A DNA stretch of 15,119 nucleotides from an uncultured Burkholderiaceae bacterium (GCA_938022295.1 CALIDR010000085.1:1-15119), one strand, 5' to 3'. Counted from the first letter of the stretch, positions 7,848 through 13,962 are shown. Numbers and translations are program-made. The notes: generated from the sequence alone by a model not told the origin.

Positions 7848-7882
7848 GGCGCGCGGGGAGAGGGGCGCGGGCCGCGCCGCGG

Positions 7883-8188
7883 TCAGTGCAGCGTCTTGTG
7901 GCGCCCGGCCAGCAAGTCGTCGAGCCGCTCGAGCCACGGCTCGGCGAGCATGCGGATTTCGGCGTCGTTGACGAGGATGCGCTGCATGATCCGCGACTTG
8001 AGCTTGAGCTCGTCGCCGGCCAGCGGCTGGCCGCGCGCGGCGTGCTTGAGCTGCGAGATCAGCAGCACGCACGCGCCTTCGAGCTTGACGACCTCGTCCC
8101 AGTCGCCGGCCTTCGCGGCGGCCAGCATGTCGGCGCTGGCGCGTTCGATGGCCTGGTAGTAGCTCAGCAGGGACGGCGTCTCGCTCAT
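7883..8188 (-). CDS. fliT: FliT-like flagellar export chaperone (for FliD)
   Basis: A 101-aa all-helical protein, MSETPSLLSYYQAIERASADML onward, with the WDEVVKLEGAC segment (30-40) matching the conserved W-x-x-v-x-x-le of FliT and an acidic/Leu-rich C-terminal helix. FliT proteins bind the filament cap protein FliD and deliver it to the export gate; in enterics FliT also binds FlhC and dampens FlhDC. The gene follows fliS by 44 nt. An alternative ATG at 8209 would add 7 residues (MTTPERP). Neither start has a visible Shine-Dalgarno, so the choice rests on family length and is uncertain. Position after fliD-fliS is the main support for function because FliT sequences are poorly conserved. Confidence 0.85.
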   Translation of the reverse strand: MSETPSLLSYYQAIERASADMLAAAKAGDWDEVVKLEGACVLLISQLKHAARGQPLAGDELKLKSRIMQRILVNDAEIRMLAEPWLERLDDLLAGRHKTLH

Positions 8189-8232
8189 GGGGCGTTCGGG
8201 GGTGGTCATGGGGGCGGTCGGGGCGCGGCGGT

Positions 8233-8649
8233 TCAGGGGGCGATCGCGCGCCAGGCGTCGCGCACCGGCTCGACGAGCCGCACGCACTCCTCGAACAGCG
8301 CGTCGTCGTTGCGCAGGTGGGCGAGCGTCAGGCGGCCGGCGAGGTAGGCGTACAGCGCGTGCAGGTTGTGCGCGAGCTCGCCGCCGCCGGCGAGGTTGAG
8401 GCTGCCGCGCAGCCCTTCGTCGACGATGCGCACCGCGCGCTGCACCTCGCGCGCCTTGGTCGCGACGTCGCCGCTGCGCAAGGCGCCGCGCGCGATCGTC
8501 AGCGACTCGAGCAGGCCGTCGAACAGCATCGCCACCAGCTCGTGCGGCGAGGCGCTGCCGAGCGAAGAGGCGACCGCGACCTGCTGGTAGGCCTTGGCGA
8601 AATGGCGGCCGCCGAGCGGCGCGCGGGCGGTGTGGGGAGCGGTGTGCAT
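8233..8649 (-). CDS. fliS: FliS, flagellin export chaperone
   Basis: A 138-aa helical protein. After a short variable N-terminus it has AYQQVAVASSLGSASPHELVAMLFDGLLESL (about 20-50), the hallmark FliS pattern Y...V.t.sP.eLv.mLydg. The C-terminal part contains the conserved NLHALYAYLAGRL segment. FliS wraps the disordered C-terminus of newly made flagellin, blocks premature polymerisation and hands it to FlhA. The ATG at 8649 gives a normal FliS length, and a sigma28-type promoter lies only 33 nt upstream, so the 5' leader would be about 25 nt. In-frame codons further upstream would overlap that promoter, supporting this start. No clear Shine-Dalgarno is present. It is followed by fliT. Confidence 0.94.
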   Translation of the reverse strand: MHTAPHTARAPLGGRHFAKAYQQVAVASSLGSASPHELVAMLFDGLLESLTIARGALRSGDVATKAREVQRAVRIVDEGLRGSLNLAGGGELAHNLHALYAYLAGRLTLAHLRNDDALFEECVRLVEPVRDAWRAIAP

Positions 8650-8681
8650 CGACGATGACCCATGCGTGACGGACAAGACCG

Positions 8682-8709
8682 TTATCGGCGTCGCCACGCG
8701 GCGGCTTGA
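8682..8709 (-). promoter_or_regulatory. Sigma28 (FliA) promoter of fliS-fliT operon
   Basis: Read on the minus strand, the -35 box is TCAAGCCG (8702-8709), the spacer is 12 bp and the -10 box is GCCGATAA (8682-8689), a perfect match to the known sigma28 -10 consensus. It is followed by CGG. The motA promoter has nearly the same boxes with the same spacer. Transcription should begin near 8675, about 25 nt before the fliS ATG. This makes fliS-fliT and the genes after them late, class III genes independent of the fliD promoter. Confidence 0.85.
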
Positions 8710-8786
8710 GTGCGGCGGTGCCGCGCGCAGGACGGTGAACGGCGGCGAATTCCAGTGCGGGCATCGCCGTGCGCGGCGGTCGACGC

Positions 8787-8809
8787 GCCGCCACCCGTGC
8801 GGTGGCGGC
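8787..8809 (-). terminator. Strong hairpin downstream of fliD
   Basis: GCCGCCACC (8787-8795) and GGTGGCGGC (8801-8809) form a perfect 9-bp stem with a 5-nt loop, located 52-74 nt after the fliD stop and before the fliS promoter. A second, smaller hairpin (GCGGCGC/GCGCCGC, loop CCTT, 8834-8851) lies just after the fliD stop. Neither is followed by T residues on the minus strand. Together they could protect or end the fliD message. Assignment as a terminator is inference. Confidence 0.4.
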
Positions 8810-8860
8810 CACCAGGCCCGAACGAGGGGCCGGGCGGCGCCCTTGCGCCGCGGCGCCGGC

Positions 8861-10318
8861 TCAGCGCCGGTTCGCCGAGTTGTCCGTGAGCAGCGTCATC
8901 TGCTGCCCGACGTACGACGACAGGCCGTTGAGCTGGCCCAGGCGCACGTCGAGCGCCTGGTACTGGCGCAGCAGGCGCAGCCGCGTGCGCTCGGCGCGCT
9001 CCTCGATGCGCTCCTGCTCGGTCTGGGTGCGCCGCAGGCGGTCCTGCAGCCCCTTGCTGCGGCTCGACAGCGGCCCCTCGCTGTCGCTCAGGCGGTCGGC
9101 CAGTTCGCGCAGGCGCAGCGCCACCCCGCGGTTGCCGGTCGACGCGTCGGCGGTGCTGGCGAACAGCTTGCCGAGCTCGCCGGGGCTGGCGAGCGCGCTC
9201 GCCAGACGCGTCTCGTCGACGCGGATCGCGCCGCCGCGCTGCACTTCGAGCCCGATCTCGCTCAGGCGGTCGAACACGGCGGACGCGCCGCTCGTCTCGC
9301 CGAGCGCTGCGCGCAGCCGGCTGCGCAGGCCGACCGCGGTGCTGTCACCCTGCAGCGTGGCGCCCTTCTTCGCCGCGGCGTCGTAGCGCGTCTGCTCGTC
9401 GAGGAAGGTGTTGATCGCGTTGTAGGCGGCGACGAAGTCGTCGATCGCGCGCCGCTGCGCCGTGCCGTCGCTCGCCAGCTCGACGGCCACCGGCGCCGAC
9501 GTCGTGCGGCGCAGCATCAGCGTCGTGCCGTCGAGCACGCCGGCGAGCTCGTTGCTCGCCGATTCGATCGCCAGGCCGTTGACCGTCGCCAGCGCGTTGG
9601 CCGCCGCCTGCGTCTGCGTCATCGCCGCAAGGCCGACGTCGGGCGCGAAGGCGAACGCCGAAAGGCCGCCCGCGAGCGGCGACGGCGGGTCGGCGCCGTC
9701 GGTGGCGGCGATGCGCACCGCCTGGTCGACGCCGCTGTCGCGCGCGGTCAGCGTCAGCCGCGCGCCGCTGGCGTCGCGCACGATCGCCGCAGTGACGCCG
9801 GCGCCGGCGGCGTTGATGCGGTCGCGCACCTGCTGCAGCGTCGTGCCGGGGTCGGTGAAGTCGAGGTCGATCGCCGTCGTGCCGGCCTTCGGCGTGAACG
9901 TCGACGGCGGGTCGCCGTCCCAGCGCCCGATCTGGATCGTCAGCCGCCCGGCGCCGACGACTTCCGAGCCCGGCGCGAACGCCTGCGACGCCAGCGCCTG
10001 CGGCCGCGCGAGCTGGTCGACCTGTACCGCGAAGCTGCCGGTGGCGCCGCTGGCCCCGCTGCCGGACACGGCGACGGCGGCCGGGTCGCTCGAGGTGGCC
10101 GTGGTCTGGCGCCACAGCGCCGGGCGGGCGAGAGCGGCGGCGGCGTCGCGCAGCGTCGCGAGCAGCCCCTGCAGGCGGCCGTAGGCCGAGATCTGGGTCT
10201 GGATCGTCGACGCCGTCTTCTGCAGCGTCGCGATCGGCTTGCGCTCGAAGGCGACGAGCTGCGAGACGATGCCGTTGATGTCGAGGCCACTGCCGATGCC
10301 CGGGGCCGAGATCGCCAT
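8861..10318 (-). CDS. fliD: FliD, flagellar filament cap protein
   Basis: A 485-aa axial protein. It begins MAISAPGIGSGLDINGIVSQLV, the near-universal FliD start. The FliD_N domain covers roughly residues 10-105, with a variable Ala/Gly-rich central part, and FliD_C covers about 230-460, including AIDDFVAAYNAINTFLDEQTRYD. A C-terminal coiled coil follows, with QTEQERIEERAERTRLRLL near 430-450. FliD forms the cap at the filament tip that folds and inserts each flagellin. AGGAG lies about 8 nt before the ATG, and a sigma28-type promoter lies 28-54 nt upstream. It sits downstream of the flagellins on the same strand and upstream of its chaperone fliT. Nothing is missing; length is in the usual 450-500 range. 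Confidence 0.96.
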   Translation of the reverse strand: MAISAPGIGSGLDINGIVSQLVAFERKPIATLQKTASTIQTQISAYGRLQGLLATLRDAAAALARPALWRQTTATSSDPAAVAVSGSGASGATGSFAVQVDQLARPQALASQAFAPGSEVVGAGRLTIQIGRWDGDPPSTFTPKAGTTAIDLDFTDPGTTLQQVRDRINAAGAGVTAAIVRDASGARLTLTARDSGVDQAVRIAATDGADPPSPLAGGLSAFAFAPDVGLAAMTQTQAAANALATVNGLAIESASNELAGVLDGTTLMLRRTTSAPVAVELASDGTAQRRAIDDFVAAYNAINTFLDEQTRYDAAAKKGATLQGDSTAVGLRSRLRAALGETSGASAVFDRLSEIGLEVQRGGAIRVDETRLASALASPGELGKLFASTADASTGNRGVALRLRELADRLSDSEGPLSSRSKGLQDRLRRTQTEQERIEERAERTRLRLLRQYQALDVRLGQLNGLSSYVGQQMTLLTDNSANRR

Positions 10319-10345
10319 CGTGCGACTCCTGTGGTGATTCGCCCG

Positions 10346-10372
10346 AGATCGGCCGCCGGCGCGGGAACTTAA
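10346..10372 (-). promoter_or_regulatory. Sigma28-type promoter of fliD
   Basis: On the minus strand TTAAGTTC (10365-10372), an 11-bp spacer, and GCCGATCT (10346-10353). This matches the classical sigma28 consensus TAAAGTTT-N11-GCCGATAA at 6 of 8 positions in each box, with exact spacing. The expected start is near 10339, giving a leader of about 20 nt. A short GC hairpin (CCGCC/GGCGG, 10376-10390) sits immediately before the -35 box and could help end the upstream flagellin message. Confidence 0.75.
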
Positions 10373-10397
10373 GCCCCGCCGGCCGGGCGGCGCGCGA

Positions 10398-11228
10398 TCA
10401 GCGCTGCAGCAGCTGCAGCACCTGCTGCGGCATCTGGTTGGCCTGCGCGACCATCGCCGTGCCGGCCTGCTGCAAGATCTGTGCGCGCGACAGCGCGGCG
10501 GTCTCGGCGGCGAAGTCGGCGTCCATGATGCGGCTGCGCGAGGCCGCCTGGTTCTCCGACGCGACCTGCAGGTTGGCGATCACCGCCTCGAAGCGATTCT
10601 GGGCGGCGCCGAACGCGGCGCGCGACGTCGTGATCTCGTCGATCGCCTCGTCGATGCTGTCCATCGCCGCCCGTGCGGCAGCATCGTCGAGGATGTCGGC
10701 GCCCGACACCGCAATGATGCCGGCACCGGCGAGGAGGTCGCTGGTGTCGATGTCGATCTGGTCGGTGGCGATGTTGTTCGCCCCGACCTGGAACGTCAGC
10801 GTGGCGACGTTGTTGAGCAGGTTCACGCCGTTGAACGTCGTGCCTTCGAGAACGCGCGCCACCTCGGCGTTGAGTTGCTGGAACTCGGCGTCGAGGTTCG
10901 CCCGGTCGGCGGCGCTGTTCGACGCGTTGGCCGACTGCACCGCGAGTTCGCGCATGCGCTGCAGCGCGTCGCCGACCTTGCCGAGCGCGCCTTCGGCGGT
11001 CTGAGCGAGCGAGATGCCGTCGTTGGCGTTGCGTATCGCGACGTTCATGCCCCGCACCTGGGCGTTCATGCGTTCGGCGATCGCGAGTCCCGCGGCGTCG
11101 TCCTTGGCGCTGTTGACGCGCAGTCCCGACGACAGGCGCTGCATCGAGGTCGCCAGCGCCGTCTGCGTCGAGCTCAGGTTGCGCTGGGCGTTCAGCGACA
11201 TCAGGTTGGTGTTGATCGTCTGCGGCAT
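10398..11228 (-). CDS. fliC: Flagellin (paralogue 1), short two-domain type
   Basis: A 276-aa flagellin. The N-terminal D0/D1 region starts MPQTINTNLMSLNAQRNL and includes MQRLSSGLRVNSAKDDAAGLAIAERM and LQRMRELAVQSAN (about 90-102). The C-terminal D1/D0 region has QNRFEAVIANLQVASENQAASRSRI and ends AQANQMPQQVLQLLQR. Only about 50 variable residues lie between them, so the surface D2/D3 domains of enteric flagellins are absent. The QR-x-RELAVQ core, recognised by TLR5 in many flagellins, is kept. The ATG at 11228 has GGAGAG 5 nt upstream; an in-frame ATG 66 nt earlier adds a sequence unlike flagellin. It is the downstream copy of a tandem pair and precedes fliD. No sigma28 promoter was found directly upstream. 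Confidence 0.96.
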   Translation of the reverse strand: MPQTINTNLMSLNAQRNLSSTQTALATSMQRLSSGLRVNSAKDDAAGLAIAERMNAQVRGMNVAIRNANDGISLAQTAEGALGKVGDALQRMRELAVQSANASNSAADRANLDAEFQQLNAEVARVLEGTTFNGVNLLNNVATLTFQVGANNIATDQIDIDTSDLLAGAGIIAVSGADILDDAAARAAMDSIDEAIDEITTSRAAFGAAQNRFEAVIANLQVASENQAASRSRIMDADFAAETAALSRAQILQQAGTAMVAQANQMPQQVLQLLQR

Positions 11229-11370
11229 CGCGGCTCTCCGGTGAAGGCGGCAGCCGCTGGCAGATGTGCCGATGCGGCGCGCGGGATGGAGCAATCATCC
11301 ATGCCGCGGCGTGCGGGCAAATGCCGATCAGCGCCGTGTTTGCCCGCCAACTGTGGCGCGGGACGACGCG

Positions 11371-11426
11371 CGAAGGCCCGCGCGCGGCGGGCCTTCGGCA
11401 TGGCGCCGCCCGGTCCGGCGACCGGG
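11371..11426 (-). terminator. Tandem hairpins after the upstream flagellin gene
   Basis: Two perfect stems lie just after the stop of flagellin 2: CCCGGTC/GACCGGG with loop CGGC (11409-11426), and a 10-bp stem CGAAGGCCCG/CGGGCCTTCG with a 7-nt loop (11371-11397). Neither is followed by a T-run on the minus strand, as is common in very GC-rich genomes. They probably end or stabilise the 3' end of the flagellin 2 message and would reduce read-through into flagellin 1. Confidence 0.55.
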
Positions 11427-11438
11427 CCGCGTGGGCGA

Positions 11439-12266
11439 TCAGCGCAGCAGCGACAGCACGCCCTGCGGCATCTGGTTGGCCTGCGCGACCATCGCCGTGC
11501 CGGCCTGCTGCAGGATCTGCGCCCGCGAAAGCGCCGCGGTCTCGGCAGCGAAGTCGGCGTCCATGATGCGCCCACGCGAGGCGGCCTGGTTCTCCGCGCC
11601 CACCTGCAGGTTGGCGATCACCGCCTCGAAGCGGTTCTGCACCGCGCCGAACGTCGCCCGTGCGGCCGTGATCTCGTCGATCGCCGCGTCGAGATCGTCC
11701 ATCGCGGTCAGCGCGTTGGCCGCATCGGTGATGTCACCGCCGACGGCGGCCGACAGACCGGAGCCGGCCGTCAGATCGGTCGTCTCGACGTCGATCTGGT
11801 CGGTCGCGACGTTGTTGGCACCCACCTGGAACGTCAGGGTTTCGTCCGTGCTGAGCAGGTTCACGCCGTTGAACGTGGTGCCGGTCAGAACGCGCGTGAC
11901 CTCGGCTGCCAGCTGCTGGTACTCGGCGTCGAGGTTGGTCCGGTCCTCGCCGCTGTTCGAGGCGTTGGCCGCCTGCACGGCGAGTTCGCGCATGCGCTGG
12001 AGGGCGTCGCCGACCTTGCCGAGGGCGCCTTCGGCCGTCTGCGCCAGCGAGATCGCGTCGTTGGCGTTGCGGATCGCGACGTTCATGCCGCGCACCTGGG
12101 CGTTCATCCGCTCGGCGATGGCCAGGCCCGCGGCATCGTCCTTGGCGCTGTTGACGCGCAGGCCCGACGACAGGCGCTGCATCGCGGTGGCCAGGCTGCC
12201 CTGCGTCGCGCTCAGGTTGCGCTGGGCGTTCAGCGACATCAGGTTGGTGTTGATCGTCATGCCCAT
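11439..12266 (-). CDS. fliC: Flagellin (paralogue 2), short two-domain type
   Basis: A 275-aa flagellin beginning MGMTINTNLMSLNAQRNLSA and ending NQMPQGVLSLLR. It aligns with the neighbouring flagellin end to end with no large gap. The D0/D1 segments are almost unchanged and the differences concentrate between about residues 140 and 205, the outward-facing part. It lacks D2/D3 domains and keeps LQRMRELAVQ. The start at 12266 was chosen over the Met two codons later because GGAGAG ends 7 nt before it. The long upstream extension of the frame is Arg-rich GC shadow. It diverges from flhD across a 549-bp region that must contain its promoter. Which copy is the major filament subunit cannot be told from sequence. 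Confidence 0.96.
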   Translation of the reverse strand: MGMTINTNLMSLNAQRNLSATQGSLATAMQRLSSGLRVNSAKDDAAGLAIAERMNAQVRGMNVAIRNANDAISLAQTAEGALGKVGDALQRMRELAVQAANASNSGEDRTNLDAEYQQLAAEVTRVLTGTTFNGVNLLSTDETLTFQVGANNVATDQIDVETTDLTAGSGLSAAVGGDITDAANALTAMDDLDAAIDEITAARATFGAVQNRFEAVIANLQVGAENQAASRGRIMDADFAAETAALSRAQILQQAGTAMVAQANQMPQGVLSLLR

Positions 12267-12273
12267 CTTGAAA

Positions 12274-12279
12274 CTCTCC
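12274..12279 (-). promoter_or_regulatory. Ribosome binding site of the upstream flagellin
   Basis: GGAGAG on the minus strand with a 7-nt spacer to the ATG at 12264-12266. The same word stands before the other flagellin at 11234-11239. It fixes the MGMTINTNL start rather than the internal MTINTNL start. Confidence 0.7.
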
Positions 12280-12491
12280 GTTGCGGTGAAGTGACTCCCG
12301 GCCGACGCCGGCTTGGCCCCAGCGCGGCGGGGCCCCGTGCCCCGCGCACGCCGCGTCCGCGTGCTGCCGCGGACTGCGCCCGGCGGCAGTCTCCCCGGCG
12401 TCACGGAGTGGGCGGCTGGCGCCCCGTCCCCGTCGCGTCGCGGCCGGCTGTTCCGGACCCCGGTGCCGGTGGGCCGGCGCCGTTGCCTGCG

Positions 12492-12546
12492 ATTTCGGTC
12501 GGCCTTGACCCGGACTTGAGGGCCATGTCAAGGCTATTTCGTCGGC
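12492..12546. repeat. Inverted repeat flanked by direct repeats in the flagellin-flhD region
   Basis: An 8-bp inverted repeat, GCCTTGAC (12502-12509) and GTCAAGGC (12527-12534), is separated by 17 bp. It is bracketed by direct repeats ATTTCGGTCGGC (12492-12503) and ATTTCGTCGGC (12536-12546), which differ by one inserted G. On the minus strand these read GCCGACCGAAAT and GCCGACGAAAT, similar to a sigma28 -10 box. A TTGACA word also occurs there. The layout resembles an operator or overlapping promoters; the binding protein is unknown. Confidence 0.5.
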
Positions 12547-12721
12547 ACCTTGTCACGGCAGCCGTGGTGCGCGCCGGCCCCGGCCGGCCCTTCGCGCCGG
12601 CTTCGGCGCGCCGGCGGCCGTCTTGCGGCGAGTGGCTGCGTGCCGAGGCCGCACGGGCGCCGTCGGTGGAGGCGACGCCGTGTAGGAATCCGTCCGACAA
12701 CACCGACAGACGAATCGGGAC

Positions 12722-12749
12722 TCAAGCGACCGAACTGCCCTGATAACGG
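12722..12749 (+). promoter_or_regulatory. Weak sigma28-like element before flhD
   Basis: TCAAGCGA (12722-12729) and CCTGATAACGG (12739-12749) use the same words as the fliS and motA promoters (TCAAGYCG and GCCGATAACGG), but the spacer is 9 bp instead of 12. Such a short spacer would normally be poor for sigma28. It may be a weak feedback promoter or chance. Confidence 0.25.
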
Positions 12750-12815
12750 CCGGCTGATCGCTTTTCTACAGTCCGTTTCACACCGTCACCAACCCCTTGC
12801 CCACAGGAGCCCCCG

Positions 12816-13139
12816 ATGAACGCCGACCAGATCCTCGCCGAGATCCGCGAAGCCAACCTGTCGTACCTGATGCTCGCGCAGAGCCTGATCCGCAGCGACC
12901 GCGAGCAGGCGCTGTTCCGCCTCGGCGTGTCGGAGGACACGGCGACGATGCTCGCCGCGCTGACGCCGGCGCAGATGATGAAGATCGCCTCGGGCAGCAC
13001 GCTGCTGTGCCGCTTCCGGATGGACGACGAGCTGGTGTGGAGCCTGCTGACGAGCCACGGCAAGAGCGCCGCCAACGACAGCGTCGGCCGGCTGCACGCG
13101 TCGATCCTGATGGCCGGGCGCCACCAGGAAGCCGCCTGA
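12816..13139 (+). CDS. flhD: FlhD, subunit of the flagellar master transcription activator
   Basis: A 107-aa protein, the usual FlhD length: MNADQILAEIREANLSYLMLAQSLIRSDREQALFRLGVSED onward, with the conserved NLSYLMLAQ.LI..D...A.FRLG core and a helix-turn-helix-like C-terminal half (LTPAQMMKIASGSTLLCRFR at about 50-69). FlhD joins FlhC in the FlhD4C2 complex, which activates class II basal-body and export operons and fliA. The ATG at 12816 has AGGAG about 7 nt upstream. It is transcribed divergently from the flagellins and heads the flhDC operon, 46 nt before flhC. No strong sigma70 promoter is obvious upstream. Confidence 0.96.
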   Translation: MNADQILAEIREANLSYLMLAQSLIRSDREQALFRLGVSEDTATMLAALTPAQMMKIASGSTLLCRFRMDDELVWSLLTSHGKSAANDSVGRLHASILMAGRHQEAA

Positions 13140-13185
13140 GCCCTGCCGCCCGCGCCGCGACCCGCACGAACAGGAGGAACCCGCC

Positions 13186-13767
13186 ATGGCCCGCATCAAG
13201 AGCATCCTCACCGAAGCCAAGCAGATCGAGCGCGCGGTGGCGCTGATCCAGCTCGGCGCCCGGCTGCAGGTGCTGGAGTCGGAGACCGACCTCAGCTACG
13301 AGCGGCTGCTGCGCCTGTACAAGGAGGTCGCGGGGAAGAGTCCGAGCAAGGGCCAGCTGCCGTTCTCGACCGACTGGTTCATGACCTGGCAGCCCAACAT
13401 CCACGCCAGCCTGTTCCTGAACATCCACGAGTACCTGAACAAGGTCGCGGTGCTCGACGAGATCGACACCGTCATCAAGGCCTACCGCCTGTACCTCGAG
13501 CAGACGCAGTCGCAGGGGCTCGAGCCGATGCTGTCGGTCACGCGCGCGTGGCGGCTCGTCAAGTTCGTCGACAACGGGATGCTGACGATGACGAAGTGCC
13601 GCAAGTGCGGCGGCCACTTCGTGACCCATCCGCACGAGATCGCCAAGCACTACGTCTGCGGCCTGTGCAACCCGCCGGCGCGCGCCGGCAAGGGGCGCGC
13701 CAGCGGCACGCTGCAGCTCGGCGCGCCGCGCGACGAGGCCGAAGCGGCGCAAAGCGTGGCGCATTGA
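13186..13767 (+). CDS. flhC: FlhC, zinc-binding subunit of the flagellar master activator
   Basis: A 193-aa protein with all FlhC marks. The helical N-terminus (KSILTEAKQIERAVALIQLGARLQVL) is followed by WFMTWQPNIHASLF near residues 64-77, and a four-cysteine zinc site is formed by Cys138, Cys141, Cys158 and Cys161 (TKCRKCGGHF ... YVCGLC), which matches the family pattern. FlhC provides DNA contacts and specificity in the FlhD4C2 complex. A strong AGGAGG stands 8 nt before the ATG. The last 25 residues after the zinc site (GKGRASGTLQLGAPRDEAEAAQSVAH) are a low-conservation tail. It lies 46 nt after flhD in the same operon, which appears to end at the terminator 13879-13907. Confidence 0.97.
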   Translation: MARIKSILTEAKQIERAVALIQLGARLQVLESETDLSYERLLRLYKEVAGKSPSKGQLPFSTDWFMTWQPNIHASLFLNIHEYLNKVAVLDEIDTVIKAYRLYLEQTQSQGLEPMLSVTRAWRLVKFVDNGMLTMTKCRKCGGHFVTHPHEIAKHYVCGLCNPPARAGKGRASGTLQLGAPRDEAEAAQSVAH

Positions 13768-13790
13768 ACACCCGCTGCGGCCGGCGGGCC

Positions 13791-13817
13791 TCGAGCCGCC
13801 AGCCGATCGCCCGATAA
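13791..13817 (+). promoter_or_regulatory. Possible sigma28-type promoter after flhC
   Basis: TCGAGCCG (13791-13798), an 11-bp spacer, then CCCGATAA (13810-13817), which differs from the perfect -10 GCCGATAA only in its first base. The -35 box keeps TC-AG but loses one conserved A. The spacing equals that of the fliD promoter. If active, it would start a transcript of roughly 85 nt ending at the intrinsic terminator at 13907. Confidence 0.3.
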
Positions 13818-13857
13818 AGAGGGCATCGACGGTTCGAATCTGCGCTGTCTCCTCCTG

Positions 13858-13873
13858 GCACAGTCCTCTGTGC
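13858..13873 (+). other. Hairpin preceding the flhC terminator
   Basis: GCACAG and CTGTGC pair perfectly around a TCCT loop. The hairpin lies 5 nt before the terminator stem, so the transcript would end in two adjacent stem-loops. It may block exonucleases or form part of a small RNA. Confidence 0.5.
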
Positions 13874-13878
13874 TTTAC

Positions 13879-13907
13879 GGCGGGCCCCTCGCGGCCCGCC
13901 TTTTTTT
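13879..13907 (+). terminator. Intrinsic terminator of flhDC
   Basis: GGCGGGCC (13879-13886) and GGCCCGCC (13893-13900) form an 8-bp all-GC stem with a 6-nt loop, directly followed by seven T residues (13901-13907). This is the clearest rho-independent terminator in the window. It separates flhDC from motAB, which has its own promoter right after it. Confidence 0.93.
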
Positions 13908-13934
13908 CGCCCGCGCGGGGCGAGGCGGCCGCGT

Positions 13935-13962
13935 TCAAGTCGGCGCCGGGCGGCGCCGATAA
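13935..13962 (+). promoter_or_regulatory. Sigma28 (FliA) promoter of motAB
   Basis: The -35 box is TCAAGTCG (13935-13942), the spacer is 12 bp and the -10 box is a perfect GCCGATAA (13955-13962), followed by CGG. The fliS promoter shares both boxes, the spacer length and the CGG. The start should be near 13969, about 22 nt before the motA ATG. Its position right after the flhDC terminator makes motAB an independent late operon. Confidence 0.9.

Larger units (their letters stand above)
12267..12815. promoter_or_regulatory. Divergent regulatory region between flagellin and flhDC
   Basis: This 549-bp stretch holds no credible gene. The small open frames in it are Arg/Pro/Ala-rich GC artefacts without Shine-Dalgarno sites. 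It must contain the leftward flagellin promoter and the rightward flhD promoter. Visible structure: several GC-rich stems nearest the flagellin (for example GGGGC/GCCCC around 12330-12350); an inverted repeat GCCTTGAC/GTCAAGGC at 12502-12534; two near-identical direct repeats, ATTTCGGTCGGC (12492-12503) and ATTTCGTCGGC (12536-12546); a GC-rich hairpin cluster at about 12570-12620; and a TCAAGCGA...CCTGATAACGG segment before flhD. A flagellin leader of over 200 nt is implied if transcription starts at the repeats. Confidence 0.7.

Noticed and set aside
11283..11310. A sigma54 promoter before flagellin 1 (GGCATGGATGATTGC on the minus strand)
   Set aside because: GG and GC are separated by 11 rather than 10 bp, a spacing sigma54 does not normally tolerate.
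12496..12519. A sigma28 promoter for flagellin 2 (TCAAGTCC and GCCGACCG on the minus strand)
   Set aside because: The spacer is 8 bp, against 11-12 in the clear promoters here, and the -10 box is imperfect. It is kept only as part of the repeat region.
10875..12743. A 622-codon plus-strand frame opposite both flagellins
   Set aside because: It carries duplicated segments only because the flagellin genes beneath it are paralogous; no Shine-Dalgarno or domain is visible.
13801..13860. A tRNA or tRNA remnant suggested by GGTTCGAATC
   Set aside because: The flanking bases do not form a 5-bp T-stem (only about three pairs), and no acceptor stem, D-arm or normal anticodon arm can be built.
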